Shown here: positions 8,884 through 20,222 of the stretch, one piece after another
Layout: every line of letters begins with the position of its first letter
Numbering within the stretch: position 1 is the stretch's first letter
From: Stentor coeruleus
Taxonomy: Eukaryota > Ciliophora > Heterotrichea > Heterotrichida > Stentoridae
Direction: 5' to 3'
Assembly: GCA_001970955.1 (NCBI GenBank)
Contig: MPUH01000353.1
Location: 1 to 62,821 of the forward strand
Length of the DNA stretch: 62,821 bases
Notes under the pieces: generated by a model
Seen by the model: the letters and a program-made list of their open reading frames with translations, nothing else
Database searches by the model: none
Told to the model about the DNA's origin: nothing
Program-made: the position numbers and the translations under genes

Positions 8884-9490
8884 AATATAAGCCGCATTTT
8901 GACTTAGAATATTTTCATGAGAAAATTTAATTTTTATCACTAATGTGCTTTTAGAAAATAGATAATGTATAATAATTTTATAAACTGAAAGAACAAAGTA
9001 TTATTTTAAAATAAAGTTAAGATAGTTATATGCGGATTTACTGAAATATTACTTATTATAATAAATGCAGTAGTATAAATTATCATAATCTAATTATGTT
9101 TAATCTTTTAGATTTAACCTAACAAGATTAATTCTCTATTAGACTATGCAACTTAAGTTATAAATAATTACCAAGATTTAAACTATTCTGTCTATATAAA
9201 AGCGAGAATTAAACTACTAAAAAAATTGAGTACAATATTTTAAAATCTTAAAATCTTATAAAAGACATTTACATAACTTCATCTAATTTCTTATATTCTG
9301 ATACTAATATTTTAAAACTTTTAAATCTAAAATTCTATAACATAAAAATAATAAAATCATAGCTTAAATTTATATATAAACTAATCAGTCAATTGTTATA
9401 CTATATTTATGCTTTCCTAGATAAAAATAATAAGGTTTTTATTCATAAACAACAGTGCATAAAACATAAATTCCTATCCATACTCTTATA
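8884..9490. other. Intergenic region between divergent Atg3 and copper ATPase genes
   Basis: About 600 bases of A/T-rich sequence. I see no open frame, repeat or RNA gene. It must hold the promoters of both divergent genes. Confidence 0.5.
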
Positions 9491-12142
9491 ATGGATCAAA
9501 AAGTATTTGCTGTTAGGGGAATGACATGCACCAATTGCTCAAATACTATATATAAGTAACTTTTACCTAGTGGGCTGAGTAAACAGAAAGGAATAGACCA
9601 TGTAGCTGTATGTCTTATAAGCGAAAAGCTTATAATAAAAGGGAAAAATTTGGACTCAGATGAAATCAAGGACATGATTGAAATGGTTGGCTTTGAAGTA
9701 AATCCTATTTAGGCAACAGAAATTAAAGATTCTCAGATCACTCATGGCGAGTTCTCTTTGAGATTGTCAGAAAAAAAGATCAACTTATACTCCAATTTCT
9801 TGAAAATGAATGGAATTATTAGCATTGATATAGTAGAGGAAGACCTTTTAAAAATAAAATTCAACCCAGAGGCAATAACAGCTAGATATATAGCCTATGC
9901 TATAGAAGATAAACTTTGTTGTAAAGTCAGATATCATCATGAAAACGAAGAAGGGAAATCTTTAGTTGATCAACAACAGGAACATATGAAATTAGCATTG
10001 AAGGAATTCAGATCAAGTTTAGTTTTTACTATGCCAATATTTTTCCTTTCAATGATACTTACTATGTTTGTTGATGAAAGTACTCTAGCAGACTATACCC
10101 TAATATCCAACCTTCCTATCTACAACTTTATCCTCTGGTTTCTCGCTACTCCAGTCCAATTCTGGTTCGGTGGCAAATTTTACCGCGGTGCCTACAACTC
10201 TCTAAAACAAGGTTCATCAAACATGGAAGTCCTTATCGTTCTCGGTACAAGCGCAGCTTACTTCTATGGTTGTGCTATGAATCTTCTCTATATGACAGGT
10301 TATGATGAAACAATATCAGATCATTATATTGAATCAACTCATAGTTTTGAAACATCATCATTATTAATATCAATAGTTTTATTAGGAAAATATTTAGAAT
10401 CAAAATCTAAACATAGAACTACAGATGCTATAACAAAACTAGCTGGTCTTCAAATCTCTCATGCAGTTTGTATAGAAAATGGTTGTGAAAAAGAAACTGA
10501 TGTTGGGCTTTTAGAAGTTGGTTGTACTGTAAAAGTCTATCCAGGTGCATCAGTACCAGTTGATGGTACTGTAATAGAAGGTGAAGCTTGGATAAATGAG
10601 TCTATGATGACTGGAGAAAGTTCTTTAGTTCATAAATTAGAAGGTGATTTTGTATTTGGAGGAACAGTTTGTAGTAAAGGGACAATAAATGTTAATGTTA
10701 CTAAAGTAGGTAAAGATACAGCTTTATCACAGATTATTGCCTTAGTTGAAAATGCTCAGTCAACAAAACCCCCAATTCAAGGTTTTGCTGATAAGATTTC
10801 TAGTTATTTTGTCCCAGTTGTGATTTTTTTATCTGTTTTAACTTGGGTTATATGGTTTTCTCTTATATATTCAGGTAATCAAAGGGTTAATGATATTATA
10901 AAAAAAGAAGGCAAATCAAGGTTTATTTTTGGGTTTAATTTCGGTATTTCAGTATTAGTCATTGCATGTCCTTGTGCTCTTGGTCTTGCTACACCTACAG
11001 CTGTTATGGTTGCAACTGGAGTTGCTGCAAGGTTTGGGATACTCATTAAAGGTGGTGATGCACTTGAAGGCTCTGCAAATATAAAAACTATAGTTTTTGA
11101 TAAAACTGGCACACTTACTGAAGGAAAACCTAAAGTTGTTAAATTTAAAACCTTCCCTGGGTTATATAAAGATCAAGATATACAATCTTTTATCCAATCA
11201 GTTGAAGTTAAAAGTGAACATCCTATAGCTAAAGCAATAACAAATTATATTGGCCCACACAATTTACCCTGTAGCAATTTTTATAATATAGATGGAGAAG
11301 GGGTTAGTGGTGTTTTAACATGGAGAGATGAAGAAATAACAGTACATGTTGGGAATTTTAATATGGTAAAAAGTAAAGGTATTAGAATTTCTAGTAAAAT
11401 CAAAGATAAATACCACAAATACGAGAATCAAGGCAAAACAGTTATAATTGCAAGCATTAATAAAATAGGTGTTGCACTTGTTGCTGTAGCTGAAAGCGAA
11501 CTTGTCAAACCTGAAGCTCCTTGGGTTGTATCAAAGCTTCACGAAATGGGACTAGCAGTTTGGATTATCACTGGTGACAATAAAAAATCAGCATTAAAAG
11601 TTGCGTCAATATTAAAAATCCCAGAAAGTCGAGTTATTGCAAATTGTTATCCAGGGGATAAAAAAACTATAGTTGAACATTTACAAGGACTTAATTCAAA
11701 AGATAAAAAAGATTTTAACAAGACTTTACTTGATGAAACTCATCATGATGATTATTCTGTATTGAAAGATGAGTTTAATGGGGTTATGTTTGTTGGTGAT
11801 GGGATAAATGATTCACCTTCTTTAGCACAAGCTGATATTGGTATTGCTATTGGGGGTACTGATATTGCAAATGATGCTGCTGGGGTTGTTTTATTAAAAA
11901 AAGATTTGAAAGATGTGCTTATTACATTGGATTTATCGAAGAAAGCTGTGAGGAAGATTAAATGGAATTTCTTTTGGGCGTTTTTTTATAATGTTTGTGG
12001 GATTCCTTTGGCTGGAGGAGCTATTTATATATGGACTCAGGTACATATAACTTCGATTATGGCAGCAGCGGCTATGGCTTGTTCGTCTACGGCTGTGGTA
12101 CTTTCTTCTTTGTTATTGAATAATTATACCCCACCACATTAG
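9491..12142 (+). CDS. P1B-type copper-transporting ATPase
   Basis: Translation from ATG 9491 stays open only if two 15-nt introns are removed: 9556-9570 (GTAACTTTTACCTAG) and 9698-9712 (GTAAATCCTATTTAG). Removal restores a heavy-metal-associated domain (GMTCTNCSNTI ... GIDHVAV) with normal spacing. The spliced protein has 873 residues. A second, Cys-less HMA-like domain follows (LRLSEKKINLYSNFLKMNG). Then come the transmembrane core with the metal-site CPC (about 483-485), the phosphorylation motif DKTGTLTEG (Asp about 527), the SEHPIAKAI loop typical of Cu ATPases, and GDGINDSPSLAQADIGIAIG. It pumps Cu(I) out of the cytosol using ATP, as ATP7/Ccc2 do. All catalytic residues are intact. Starting at the later ATG would lose the copper-binding domain. 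Confidence 0.93.
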
Positions 12143-13827
12143 ATATAATTAAATTAGTAGTTTTTATTATGAGATATGATAAATAATGATAGGATTTTTT
12201 ATAGGTGGATTAGATATTTTTATGAGATATCTTTAGAAATCTATTGAGAAAGGATGTTTGAAAATATTTTTTGTCAGAAAGAATATAATTTTTTAAAAAT
12301 CTTATTTTAATTGTGGGATACTGATGGTATTAGGATGTTTATAGCTAGCGAAAATTTGTATAAAAGAAATTAAGATTTGTAGTTGTGCTACACAAACTAT
12401 TGCAAATTATTAAAAACTATTACAAGTTAATTCGAAAAAAATATTGGTGGATTCGAGGAAATTCAACAATAAACAGGTAGAAAAAGTATTATTGTATGAT
12501 AATTAAAATTAAATTATTAGATTTGGTAGTATTTCAGCCTATATAAGAATCGTTATAAATTAATATTTTGATTAATTTCTAAAATATTAATAATGATAAA
12601 TCTTATATAAGAAGAAATTTGTAAGTTTGTTATAGATATTTATTCAGTAGCCACACACATTTTATTTAATCTCATGATCGATGATAATAAAAAGCATAAC
12701 ATAAATCTTTTGACTATATATTTTAATATTTCAATCAGCTTTTATCAAAACCTAGCATAATCATATTTATATTTCTTATTCCCATAACCTTTTTACAAAT
12801 AATAAACTAAAATCCAAAAAGAATTTGCATCTAACTTAACCTATTTTCAGAGTAAAAGTCTTACAATAAAAAAATTGAAACTGAGACAGTGAAATCATAA
12901 AAAATATAATAAAAGAATGACCCTTTTAAAGAAAAATTACAGCTAAAATAAAATAAACTCTAGCTTTTTGTATCTTAAGAAAATATTTTGCCAAATAGTT
13001 TAGGCTGTTAATCCATATAGTTATTATTCTGTTTGGCTGGAAAATATTTTAAGCTAATACTCCTATCGAATCAGAAGGATTATGATATAAAATATTGAAA
13101 TTGATTTAGATTAAAGTTCATTTACAATTAAAAAAAAAATCTTTTACCCTGACGCGATTTAGTTTGAATCAAAAAATGCAGGGTAAAAATCCTCAGTGAA
13201 AATTAAAAATATGCGAGTTAAAATAAAAAATATCATTAGCAATTGTTGATAAGGGAGCAAATAAAATTCCTGAAAAAATCATCAATTTACAATAAATAGA
13301 ATAATTTATATATTACATATCATAGCTTTTACTAATGACTCATAATTCTATATTTTTCTTATATGGACCTACTTGATAAATAATAATATCTTCAACCAAA
13401 ATCTTCTATTAAATACTCCACTTATAAAATCTTTAACCTCAAACAATACCATAATCAACTCCCTATTTTACCATCCAACACCTATTTTTATATTCCCTAA
13501 TCTTTTTCCACCAAACTTCTCTCATAAAAAAAATCTCATTTCACTAGTCAGCATTCTCTCAACCATAACACAAAATCTCCATTTCCCCATACAATCATCA
13601 TGAAATTACTGAATTTTCTAATAATAATTTTTTCCCTAAATATTACTCCCATATTTGTCACAAATATAATTCCATCCAGGTGTAAAATATCCTGATAATA
13701 ATCAAATCCCTATAAAACTTATCCTTTCATCCTTAATTTTCCACACAAACTTCAAAATGCATATTTTATTATAAAAATCCAAAACTCAACAATTTAGTGC
13801 TTAAACTATTGCATATATCCTAATAAA
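12143..13827. other. Long intergenic region, no supported gene
   Basis: About 1.7 kb between two plus-strand genes. The left part (to about 12,500) is G-rich relative to C on the plus strand; the right part (from about 13,380) is C-rich and almost G-free. A 76-codon frame at 13373-13603 is a by-product of the G-poor composition (Asn, Leu, Ile, Pro, Ser, Phe only) and is not a gene. No repeat or RNA gene is apparent. Confidence 0.5.
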
Positions 13828-14928
13828 ATGAATGTACTTCATATAAAAATCTATCCATCAGAACCAAGAGAAAGTTCTAATAATAGAAAATCAACACAAA
13901 AGCCTTATATGTTGAAGTATACAACAGACTTTCTTATATCTAAAAAAGGTAAAGCTCTTGTTTGTGTCCAAGCAAATGATAAGGAAAAACTTGGGAAAAA
14001 TAATCGTTTGATAGCAGATGTTTGTTTAAACGAAGGAATTTATATGATGAAAATACTTAAAAGTATGCTGAGTAGTTATTCTGATACATTTTGGATGATA
14101 ATTAACTCATCGAGTATTAGTTCTTATCAGCTATCACAAGGAGATATTATAAAAATAGGGTCATTTCATTATCGTATTAATAGAATGAAAGGCTTTTATA
14201 ATAGTAGACAGTTAGAAACTCATTCAATAAAGGCAAGTTTTATGTCTGAAGGAGGATTAGGAAAGGTATTCAAAGATACTCCTACTGATTTATCAAATAC
14301 TTTATATGCAGATTTTTTTTGTCGTGTATGTCGGGAAACAGAAGACTCTGTTGATAATCCTTTTATATCACCATGTGCTTGTACTGGAACTATGGGTTAC
14401 ATGCATTATAACTGTTTTTCTGAATGGGTCTTATCAAAACTCCATATTGAAAAACTAGACTTTCATCAAGTTATCACATGGGATGGGATCATTTGCGAGT
14501 CCTGTAAAACCGAAATCCCAGACAATTTCAAATACAACAATAAGAATTTTAGTCTTTTATCTTTATTAAAACCTCATGGAAAACATATTTCCCTCGAATT
14601 ATCCAGAACTGTAACCAAACTTCAAAGAAAAATCATTATAGTCAGTTTACGAGAAAAAAACTATTTTTGCTTTGGAATCACAGGCGAGATTTTACCAAAT
14701 GATCTACATAAAATATGTACTTTTCAAGTCGAAGGTAAAAAAATCCTTTTACAAAACGAGTCATTAAATATGGACACAATGGTCATGGCCCGAAAAACCA
14801 TTGAAATGCCACTTTACACAAAATGTCTATTTGCTAATGGAGATAATCTTATCAGGTTTAATGTAAAAGAAAAAATGTCTATAAGAAATTTCTTTTGTTA
14901 TTGTAAAAACAGAAACCATAGTCCTTAA
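13828..14928 (+). CDS. FHA-like / RINGv (RING-CH) protein, probable E3 ubiquitin ligase
   Basis: This 366-residue protein has a RING-CH finger at about residues 165-226: CRVC, then SPCACTGTMGYMHYNCFSEW, then CESC. This gives the C4HC3 ligand set C165, C168, C183, C185, H193, C196, C223, C226. The segment before it (about 30-120) looks like an FHA fold (GKNNRLIADVCLNEGI, LSQGDIIKIGSFHYRINR). The segment after it (about 240-350) ends with a second FHA-like stretch (MARKTIEMPL, FANGDNLIRF). RINGv domains are E3 ligases (MARCH proteins), but here no membrane segments are present. FHA-RINGv proteins are common in ciliates. Phosphopeptide-guided ubiquitination is the inferred role; substrates are unknown. 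The FHA calls are weaker than the RINGv call. Confidence 0.78.
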   Translation: MNVLHIKIYPSEPRESSNNRKSTQKPYMLKYTTDFLISKKGKALVCVQANDKEKLGKNNRLIADVCLNEGIYMMKILKSMLSSYSDTFWMIINSSSISSYQLSQGDIIKIGSFHYRINRMKGFYNSRQLETHSIKASFMSEGGLGKVFKDTPTDLSNTLYADFFCRVCRETEDSVDNPFISPCACTGTMGYMHYNCFSEWVLSKLHIEKLDFHQVITWDGIICESCKTEIPDNFKYNNKNFSLLSLLKPHGKHISLELSRTVTKLQRKIIIVSLREKNYFCFGITGEILPNDLHKICTFQVEGKKILLQNESLNMDTMVMARKTIEMPLYTKCLFANGDNLIRFNVKEKMSIRNFFCYCKNRNHSP

Positions 14929-14963
14929 GTGTATAAAATATTCTAACAATAATTGTAATGATG

Positions 14964-16037
14964 TTAATTAAATAAATTAGGGGATAGCTGGACATTGTAT
15001 AAACATTCAGAAATAGCAAAAGTTATATCCCCTTGTTCTGTTGTGTCTAGATGAAGGATTTCTTGATTTGTGTCAAAAGATTGTTTGTATATCTCCCCAG
15101 TAGTTCTATGAATTATAAATACTTCTCCATATCCTCCTGTTATAGAATACTCAGAGTTTAAACAATCTTTGACTTCAAATTCTGCACAAATAGCTTGGGT
15201 TTGATAAAGGTCACTCATACTAAGATTCTGATCTTCTATGATATCAGCGATTAAATATGGATTGCTTGTATTTCTTAAATCCCAATATTTAACTGTAAAA
15301 TAGTCTCTTGCAACAATACTTTCATGTGCTTTACAAAATTCAGCACTTGATATGCTAACAACTAATTCTTCATAATACCAGCTTTTACTTGATTCATATT
15401 TTAATACTTGAGTTGGTTTATCCATAATAACTTTTGATCTTAAATCCCCAAGTCTTATACTCCCATTAGTACTTGTCCACATAATTTCATGTGTATTATG
15501 TGGATGATATTTAGCACATGTTATAACTTCTGTTATAGGTTTAACTGTTTCTTTATGGTCAATTATATGAAATACAGAATCATCTCTGTTTAAGTCCCAT
15601 AAAAATACGTTTAAGTCGTCTGAACTTATAAAATTTTTCTGGTTTTGGCACATTGAAAGGCTGTTTATTGTGCATTCATGAACACCTGCAAGGGTTTTGT
15701 CTTGTTTGCCGACTATTTTTGACTGGTTTGAAGCATCGGGCTGTGGGAAAAGTTTCCAGATTTCTATGGATTTGTCCATGGATAAAAGTAATGTTGCACG
15801 GGATTCAGATGATCTTTCGATTTCTAGTTTGTTTATTGATTGCATGTTTAGAGGTATGTCGATATCGTGATCAGGATTACATTGGAAAAAAGAGTAATTT
15901 GAGGAATTCTTACGTTTTGTGTAAAGGTTTCCGTTTGTGTCTCCGAAAAAAACTAGTTCTCCTGATGGAGTGCATTTTATAGTGTTGATTTTAGTTTCTG
16001 CTGTGTAAAAAGCTAAAGGTTTGTCTTCTTCCTGCAT
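14964..16037 (-). CDS. PP2A regulatory subunit B (B55 / PPP2R2 family)
   Basis: A WD40 propeller of 357 residues. B55-specific wording is clear: INSLSMCQNQKNFISSDDLN then VFLWDL, KPITEVITCAKYHPH followed by IMWTSTNGSIRLGDLRS, then ELVVSISSAEFCK, and ARDYFTVKYWDLRN. B55 binds the PP2A scaffold and catalytic subunits and selects phosphoprotein substrates, for example in mitotic exit and microtubule control. It is shorter than animal B55 (about 445 residues), mainly through trimmed loops in the first blades and a shorter C-terminus. No intron is needed. It converges with the FHA-RINGv gene, with 35 bases between stop codons. The family call is strong. Confidence 0.88.
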   Translation of the reverse strand: MQEEDKPLAFYTAETKINTIKCTPSGELVFFGDTNGNLYTKRKNSSNYSFFQCNPDHDIDIPLNMQSINKLEIERSSESRATLLLSMDKSIEIWKLFPQPDASNQSKIVGKQDKTLAGVHECTINSLSMCQNQKNFISSDDLNVFLWDLNRDDSVFHIIDHKETVKPITEVITCAKYHPHNTHEIMWTSTNGSIRLGDLRSKVIMDKPTQVLKYESSKSWYYEELVVSISSAEFCKAHESIVARDYFTVKYWDLRNTSNPYLIADIIEDQNLSMSDLYQTQAICAEFEVKDCLNSEYSITGGYGEVFIIHRTTGEIYKQSFDTNQEILHLDTTEQGDITFAISECLYNVQLSPNLFN

Positions 16038-16474
16038 GCAAGGATAATGGAATTAATAATTTTGTTTTTGATTTTTTTAGATAGAAAATCCTAGGTTTGA
16101 GGAGTTAGAAAGTTGGGATGATTAATTATTGGGAAAAGGCTGGGTTTTTAAATCCTGATGTGGAGGGTGAATAAGATTTTTATAAAGAGATGGGCTTTGT
16201 CGTAAATTGTTGAGGATTTAGATTTTTTTTATAGTTTTAGAAGCTTTTTGGTTTTGGTATGAATTTTTAGGTTTGTTATTGAATAAGGATTTTATGAGAA
16301 TATATTCAAGTTAATATAAGTGATCTCATTAATATATAAATGGAGGTAATTATAACTTGCAAGTTTGGTTGCAAAATTTAAACTATAACTTTATCCATTA
16401 TGAAATCTTTAGGTAAATTAAAAGTATACATTTATTATATCGAAAATATTCTATATCATCCTGTTTCAAGTCAA
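16038..16474. other. Intergenic region
   Basis: About 440 bases between the start of the B55 gene and the stop of the CDPK gene, both on the minus strand. The left half is G/T-rich on the plus strand. No gene, repeat or RNA feature is visible. Confidence 0.45.
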
Positions 16475-17923
16475 TTAAATAGTATGAATCATGCTAATCT
16501 CCAAGCAAATCTCTTTAAACTCTTCAAAATCCAATCCTCCATCACCATTTTTATCATTCTGACACATCATATTCATACATCCTACATCATCTATACCCCC
16601 AATCATTTCTTTCAATTCATTCACATCAATTTGCCCATTACCATCAAGATCAAAAGCTCTAAAAGCAGCTTCAAGTTTTTTATTACACAAAAATAATTTC
16701 CAGTCTATAGTCGCAGAAAGAAATTCTGTATAATCAATAAACCCACTATTATCAGAATCACATCTTTTAATAACTTCGCTTATTCCTGTAAGTCTTATAG
16801 AATTATTTAAATCAAGGGCATTTGAAATTTCTTCAATACTTAATTTACCATCACCATTTGTATCTAAAGCCATAAAAGTTTCTTTTAAAGATTTTATTTC
16901 ATCATTTGTTGCAAGATGAGATACGATGTATTCTAATGTTGCTTGCTGTATTTTAGTTTTACATTGAAAAACTTGAAGATTTTGTATTGAGTTTAAGTTG
17001 ATTTTCCTTCCAGAATTGTTGAGAAATTGCTGGAACCAAGGGTTGGATAAGATTTCTTCAGCTGTTGGACGATTTTCTGGGTTTTTAGTTAAAAGTAGAC
17101 ATACAAGGGCTTTTGCTTCGGCTGAAACACTATTCCATTCTTTTGGTGGGAATTCTACTTGGGAATTTTGGATTTCATAAGCTAAGGTTGTATTAGGTTT
17201 TTTTGAAAAGGGAAGATATCCGCCTAGCATTAAATACATAATAATTCCACAGCTCCAAACATCACTTTTATCAATATAAGTGCCATCAACAGTTTCCGGC
17301 GCGGAATAATATGCCTAAATATTAAATACTTTTCCAACTTTGAAATATTTGTTCTGTGAATCAATCATTTTCGATATACCAAAATCAATGATTTTCAACG
17401 GGGCTTCTTCTGAAGAATCTTCCAACATTAAATTTTCAGGTTTGATATCCCTGTGAAGAACTTTCTTAGAATGACAATAAGAAACAGCAGATAAAATTTG
17501 ATACATATACGAGGCAACTTCTTTTTCCTTAAGCTTTTTCTCACCGATTAGCCTTTCTAATAATTCTCCTCCTGTACAAATCTCAGTTACAATATGGAAG
17601 CATTTGTTGTCTTCAATTACTTCATTAATTTTCAAAATATTAGGATGATCGAGTTTCCTTAATATATCAACTTCAAGTAGCATGTTTTTATATGATGAAA
17701 GTTCAACAAAAGATTTAATAATAGATTTCATAGCCATAAAGACTTTGAGTTCTTTGTGTATAACTTTTCTAACACATCCAAAAGCTCCTTCTCCTAGAAT
17801 TTCTAATATCTCATAATAATCAGTAACCTTTCCAATTGTACATCTTACAGAATGCCTTGTGTAAATTGTGATTTCGATAAACTCTTCTGAGTGTTTTTCA
17901 GCTGTTGAAGAAGATTTTTCCAT
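16475..17923 (-). CDS. Calcium-dependent protein kinase (CDPK), two exons
   Basis: A 15-nt intron at 17315-17329 (minus strand GTATTTAATATTTAG) joins the two halves of the kinase; splicing restores VGKAYYSAPETVDG. The spliced protein has 477 residues. The kinase domain (about 35-295) shows GEGAFG, the AMKS lysine, HRDIKPENL, DFG and SAPE. A short junction helix (QNLQVFQCKTKIQQATLEYI) leads to four EF-hands with loops DTNGDGKLSIEE, DSDNSGFIDYTE, DLDGNGQIDVNE and DKNGDGGLDFEE. This is the plant/alveolate CDPK layout: calcium binding to the EF-hands removes the junction helix from the active site. In ciliates CDPKs are linked to motility and contraction. All catalytic residues are present. The fourth EF loop has Gly at position 7 of DKNGDGGLDFEE and may bind weakly. 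Confidence 0.93.
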
Positions 17924-18305
17924 TTATTTCCTTAATTTTTAGGAGACTTATATTAAAAACATATTTGCATTATTGAATTAGTCCATTGACTTTATTTTGA
18001 TTTAAGCCTTTTGAAAAATAAAATTTAAACAGTGAAATTTATCAAAGATTTTATAAGTGGTCTTATAATAATATGAAGATTTTAGGAATTTAGAATTTCG
18101 AACATTATTAGAATGGAAAGTTTTAATAATTAAGTTGGTTTTACAGAATTGGATTATTGTGTTATAAAAACTAATTGAAGTATTATCAAGTATTGTATTT
18201 TTATATATATGTTTTTGTTTTTTAGTATAGAAACTGTTTTGTTATGTAAAAAATTGGTATAAGGGATTTAATAAATTTCACTAGAAGAACTATAATTATA
18301 ATATT
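17924..18305. other. Intergenic region between divergent genes
   Basis: About 380 A/T-rich bases between divergent start codons. Nothing beyond presumed promoters is visible. Confidence 0.4.
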
Positions 18306-19190
18306 ATGAACCCAAAATACGCAAGGCCAACTAAATCAACTCAACTTTATACTTATACAAATCGAGACCAAGAACTTATAAAACAAGGATTTAGAGCAGG
18401 TAATTTCACTTTCTTAGCTCGAATTCCGAAAAAAATAACTCCTTTTGGAGTATCTGCAGCCCTTAGAGAACACTGTAAAAAAAATATAACTGAAAAGCCA
18501 AGGTCAGTATCTGTTAAAAGGCCATCACTACATTATGAATGGATGCCAGATAGCTACAATTTAAAGGGTGACTTATTAAAAAAAGTTAGACAAGACAGTT
18601 TAAAAAAAAGAAAAAGCATTAGTAAAAGAGATTTTATATGTAGTGGAACACCTGATAAAATGAGATCTAGAGAAACAACTCCAAATTCTTATGTTGGTAT
18701 TAATTCTTCTTTTAGTGCTATACAGGATCAAGTTTCAAGGCTTAAATGGATAAGAGATACTCAAATCAGACATGGGAATTTTAGCACAGGAAGAAGTTTG
18801 GCAGCATATCAAAACAAGTCAACAGCTCAAGAAATAATAACATCATTAAAAAGAAAAATTTCTTCTGACTGGAATGAAACTAATTTTGATATAGGCTTAA
18901 ACAACACAAGTTCAATTGAACTGCGGTTTTACATAAAATCAATAGAAAACCTAGAAGCGATGAACCAGTATATGAATATGCTCATAAACAAAAATCAAGA
19001 AATATGTAAATTCTGTTTAAGAAAAGTTCCAAGTACATGGGGAATGAAAATGGGTAAATTTCTAGTATACATCCTAGCTCCTTTATGGGTAAGATTGCCG
19101 GCAAGTCAACTAAACAATTCATTTAATATAAGCCGAGGTTCATGTAGTCCATTAAGAACAAGAGGTAATAGTATTAATAACTATAAATGA
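18306..19190 (+). CDS. Unknown basic protein
   Basis: This 294-residue protein starts MNPKYARPTKSTQLYTYT and ends in TGA. It is rich in Lys, Arg, Ser and Asn, with no signal peptide and one weakly hydrophobic stretch (GKFLVYILAPLWVRLPAS) that may not be a membrane segment. A CxxC (EICKFCLRKV) stands alone. I do not recognise the family. The ATG lies directly after an A/T-rich leader, and the frame is open throughout, so it is probably a real gene. A cytoskeletal or nucleic-acid-binding role would be a guess. Confidence 0.55.
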   Translation: MNPKYARPTKSTQLYTYTNRDQELIKQGFRAGNFTFLARIPKKITPFGVSAALREHCKKNITEKPRSVSVKRPSLHYEWMPDSYNLKGDLLKKVRQDSLKKRKSISKRDFICSGTPDKMRSRETTPNSYVGINSSFSAIQDQVSRLKWIRDTQIRHGNFSTGRSLAAYQNKSTAQEIITSLKRKISSDWNETNFDIGLNNTSSIELRFYIKSIENLEAMNQYMNMLINKNQEICKFCLRKVPSTWGMKMGKFLVYILAPLWVRLPASQLNNSFNISRGSCSPLRTRGNSINNYK

Positions 19191-19285
19191 TTAACTTTTA
19201 TACAATAATCCATAATATTCTATATAAAATAATCTAATCTTTCTAATATCCAACATAAAACCATTTAAATCTCTATTAAAACCAT

Positions 19286-20131
19286 TTAAATCTCTTGTAT
19301 AAGTTTACCCCTTTCAGCATATTCATCACTGCATATCATTAATGCCCCAACTACAACAAGTCCAATACTAACAAAACATACTTTAAACTCATTCAAAGCC
19401 TCTTCAAAAATAACCTGCGCCGCAATAAAACTTGTTAATGTATTTAACAAATAATACCCTGCAAAAACTTTATGTTGTCTATATTTCTCTAATAAAAGTT
19501 TAGTCATACCACATTGAATAAAAGATCCAATTATCAAAACCCCAAAAACTATAATAATATCAATAATACTAGGGTATATCCCATCTAAAGTTCCATTGAC
19601 CATAACAGAAATTTCTTTAAGACCAAGGGTGATTGTTGTACCAAATCCAGAACACATGATGATTTTAGCAATTTTATTCCGAACAAAACGTGAAAAAAAG
19701 CAACTTATAAGACTAGCGATGATAACAAAAAGCATGTATTCAGTTTTTGAATGTATTTCAGGGGTCAAATGTTGAGGGTTTGTGACAAATAAGCTTATTC
19801 TATATATAAAATACCCAAAGGCTGATAATAAAACCCCTGATGCAATTTTGTAAATCATTGTCGGAGGAGTTTTGTAGTTGTAATAAGTGAAAAATAGTAT
19901 ATGAAAAGTTGCTATGTTTATCTTACACGTTAGTAAATATGTATAGAAAGTCACTAAAAACATTCCAACAATTTCGCAGCTGATTCCAGTACTATAGTAG
20001 AGCAAAAGCGTAGCTTTTGAATCATTGCACTTGCGAGTAACACTAGAAAGAGTTCTACGGTATATAGCAAATTGTTGAAGAGCTGCTCCTGCTATAATAA
20101 AAAATATCCCTGTTCCGTAAGCCAGCGACAT
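19286..20131 (-). CDS. Multi-pass membrane protein, NIPA/DMT-superfamily-like
   Basis: The protein has 281 residues and about eight to nine hydrophobic segments, starting with LAYGTGIFFIIAGAALQQFA at the N-terminus, a pattern of drug/metabolite-transporter-type proteins. Toward the end, YYLLNTLTSFIAAQVIFEEA and FVSIGLVVVGALMICSDEY resemble the last helices of NIPA magnesium transporters ('YYVFFTT..I.AS.I.F.E' and 'G...I..GV..L'). Transport of Mg2+ or another small solute across an endomembrane or plasma membrane is inferred from this weak similarity. It is divergent from the COMM-domain gene, with 91 bases between starts. Confidence 0.5.
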   Translation of the reverse strand: MSLAYGTGIFFIIAGAALQQFAIYRRTLSSVTRKCNDSKATLLLYYSTGISCEIVGMFLVTFYTYLLTCKINIATFHILFFTYYNYKTPPTMIYKIASGVLLSAFGYFIYRISLFVTNPQHLTPEIHSKTEYMLFVIIASLISCFFSRFVRNKIAKIIMCSGFGTTITLGLKEISVMVNGTLDGIYPSIIDIIIVFGVLIIGSFIQCGMTKLLLEKYRQHKVFAGYYLLNTLTSFIAAQVIFEEALNEFKVCFVSIGLVVVGALMICSDEYAERGKLIQEI

Positions 20132-20222
20132 TTATTAGTGAAGAATAATTAAAACCATAATAAATTTTATACTCAAGTTCCAAAAGCGAAATCTGCATTT
20201 TTTCTAAACATAATACATATAA

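Noticed and set aside
8884-8940. N-terminal extension of Atg3 from a GTG codon
   Set aside because: Eukaryotic nuclear genes start at ATG, and the family begins at the MENLGHKIGN methionine.
13373-13603. 76-codon open frame before the FHA-RINGv gene
   Set aside because: Composed only of residues expected from G-poor A/T/C sequence (Asn, Leu, Ile, Pro, Ser, Phe), with no family features. It lies in a typical 5' flank.
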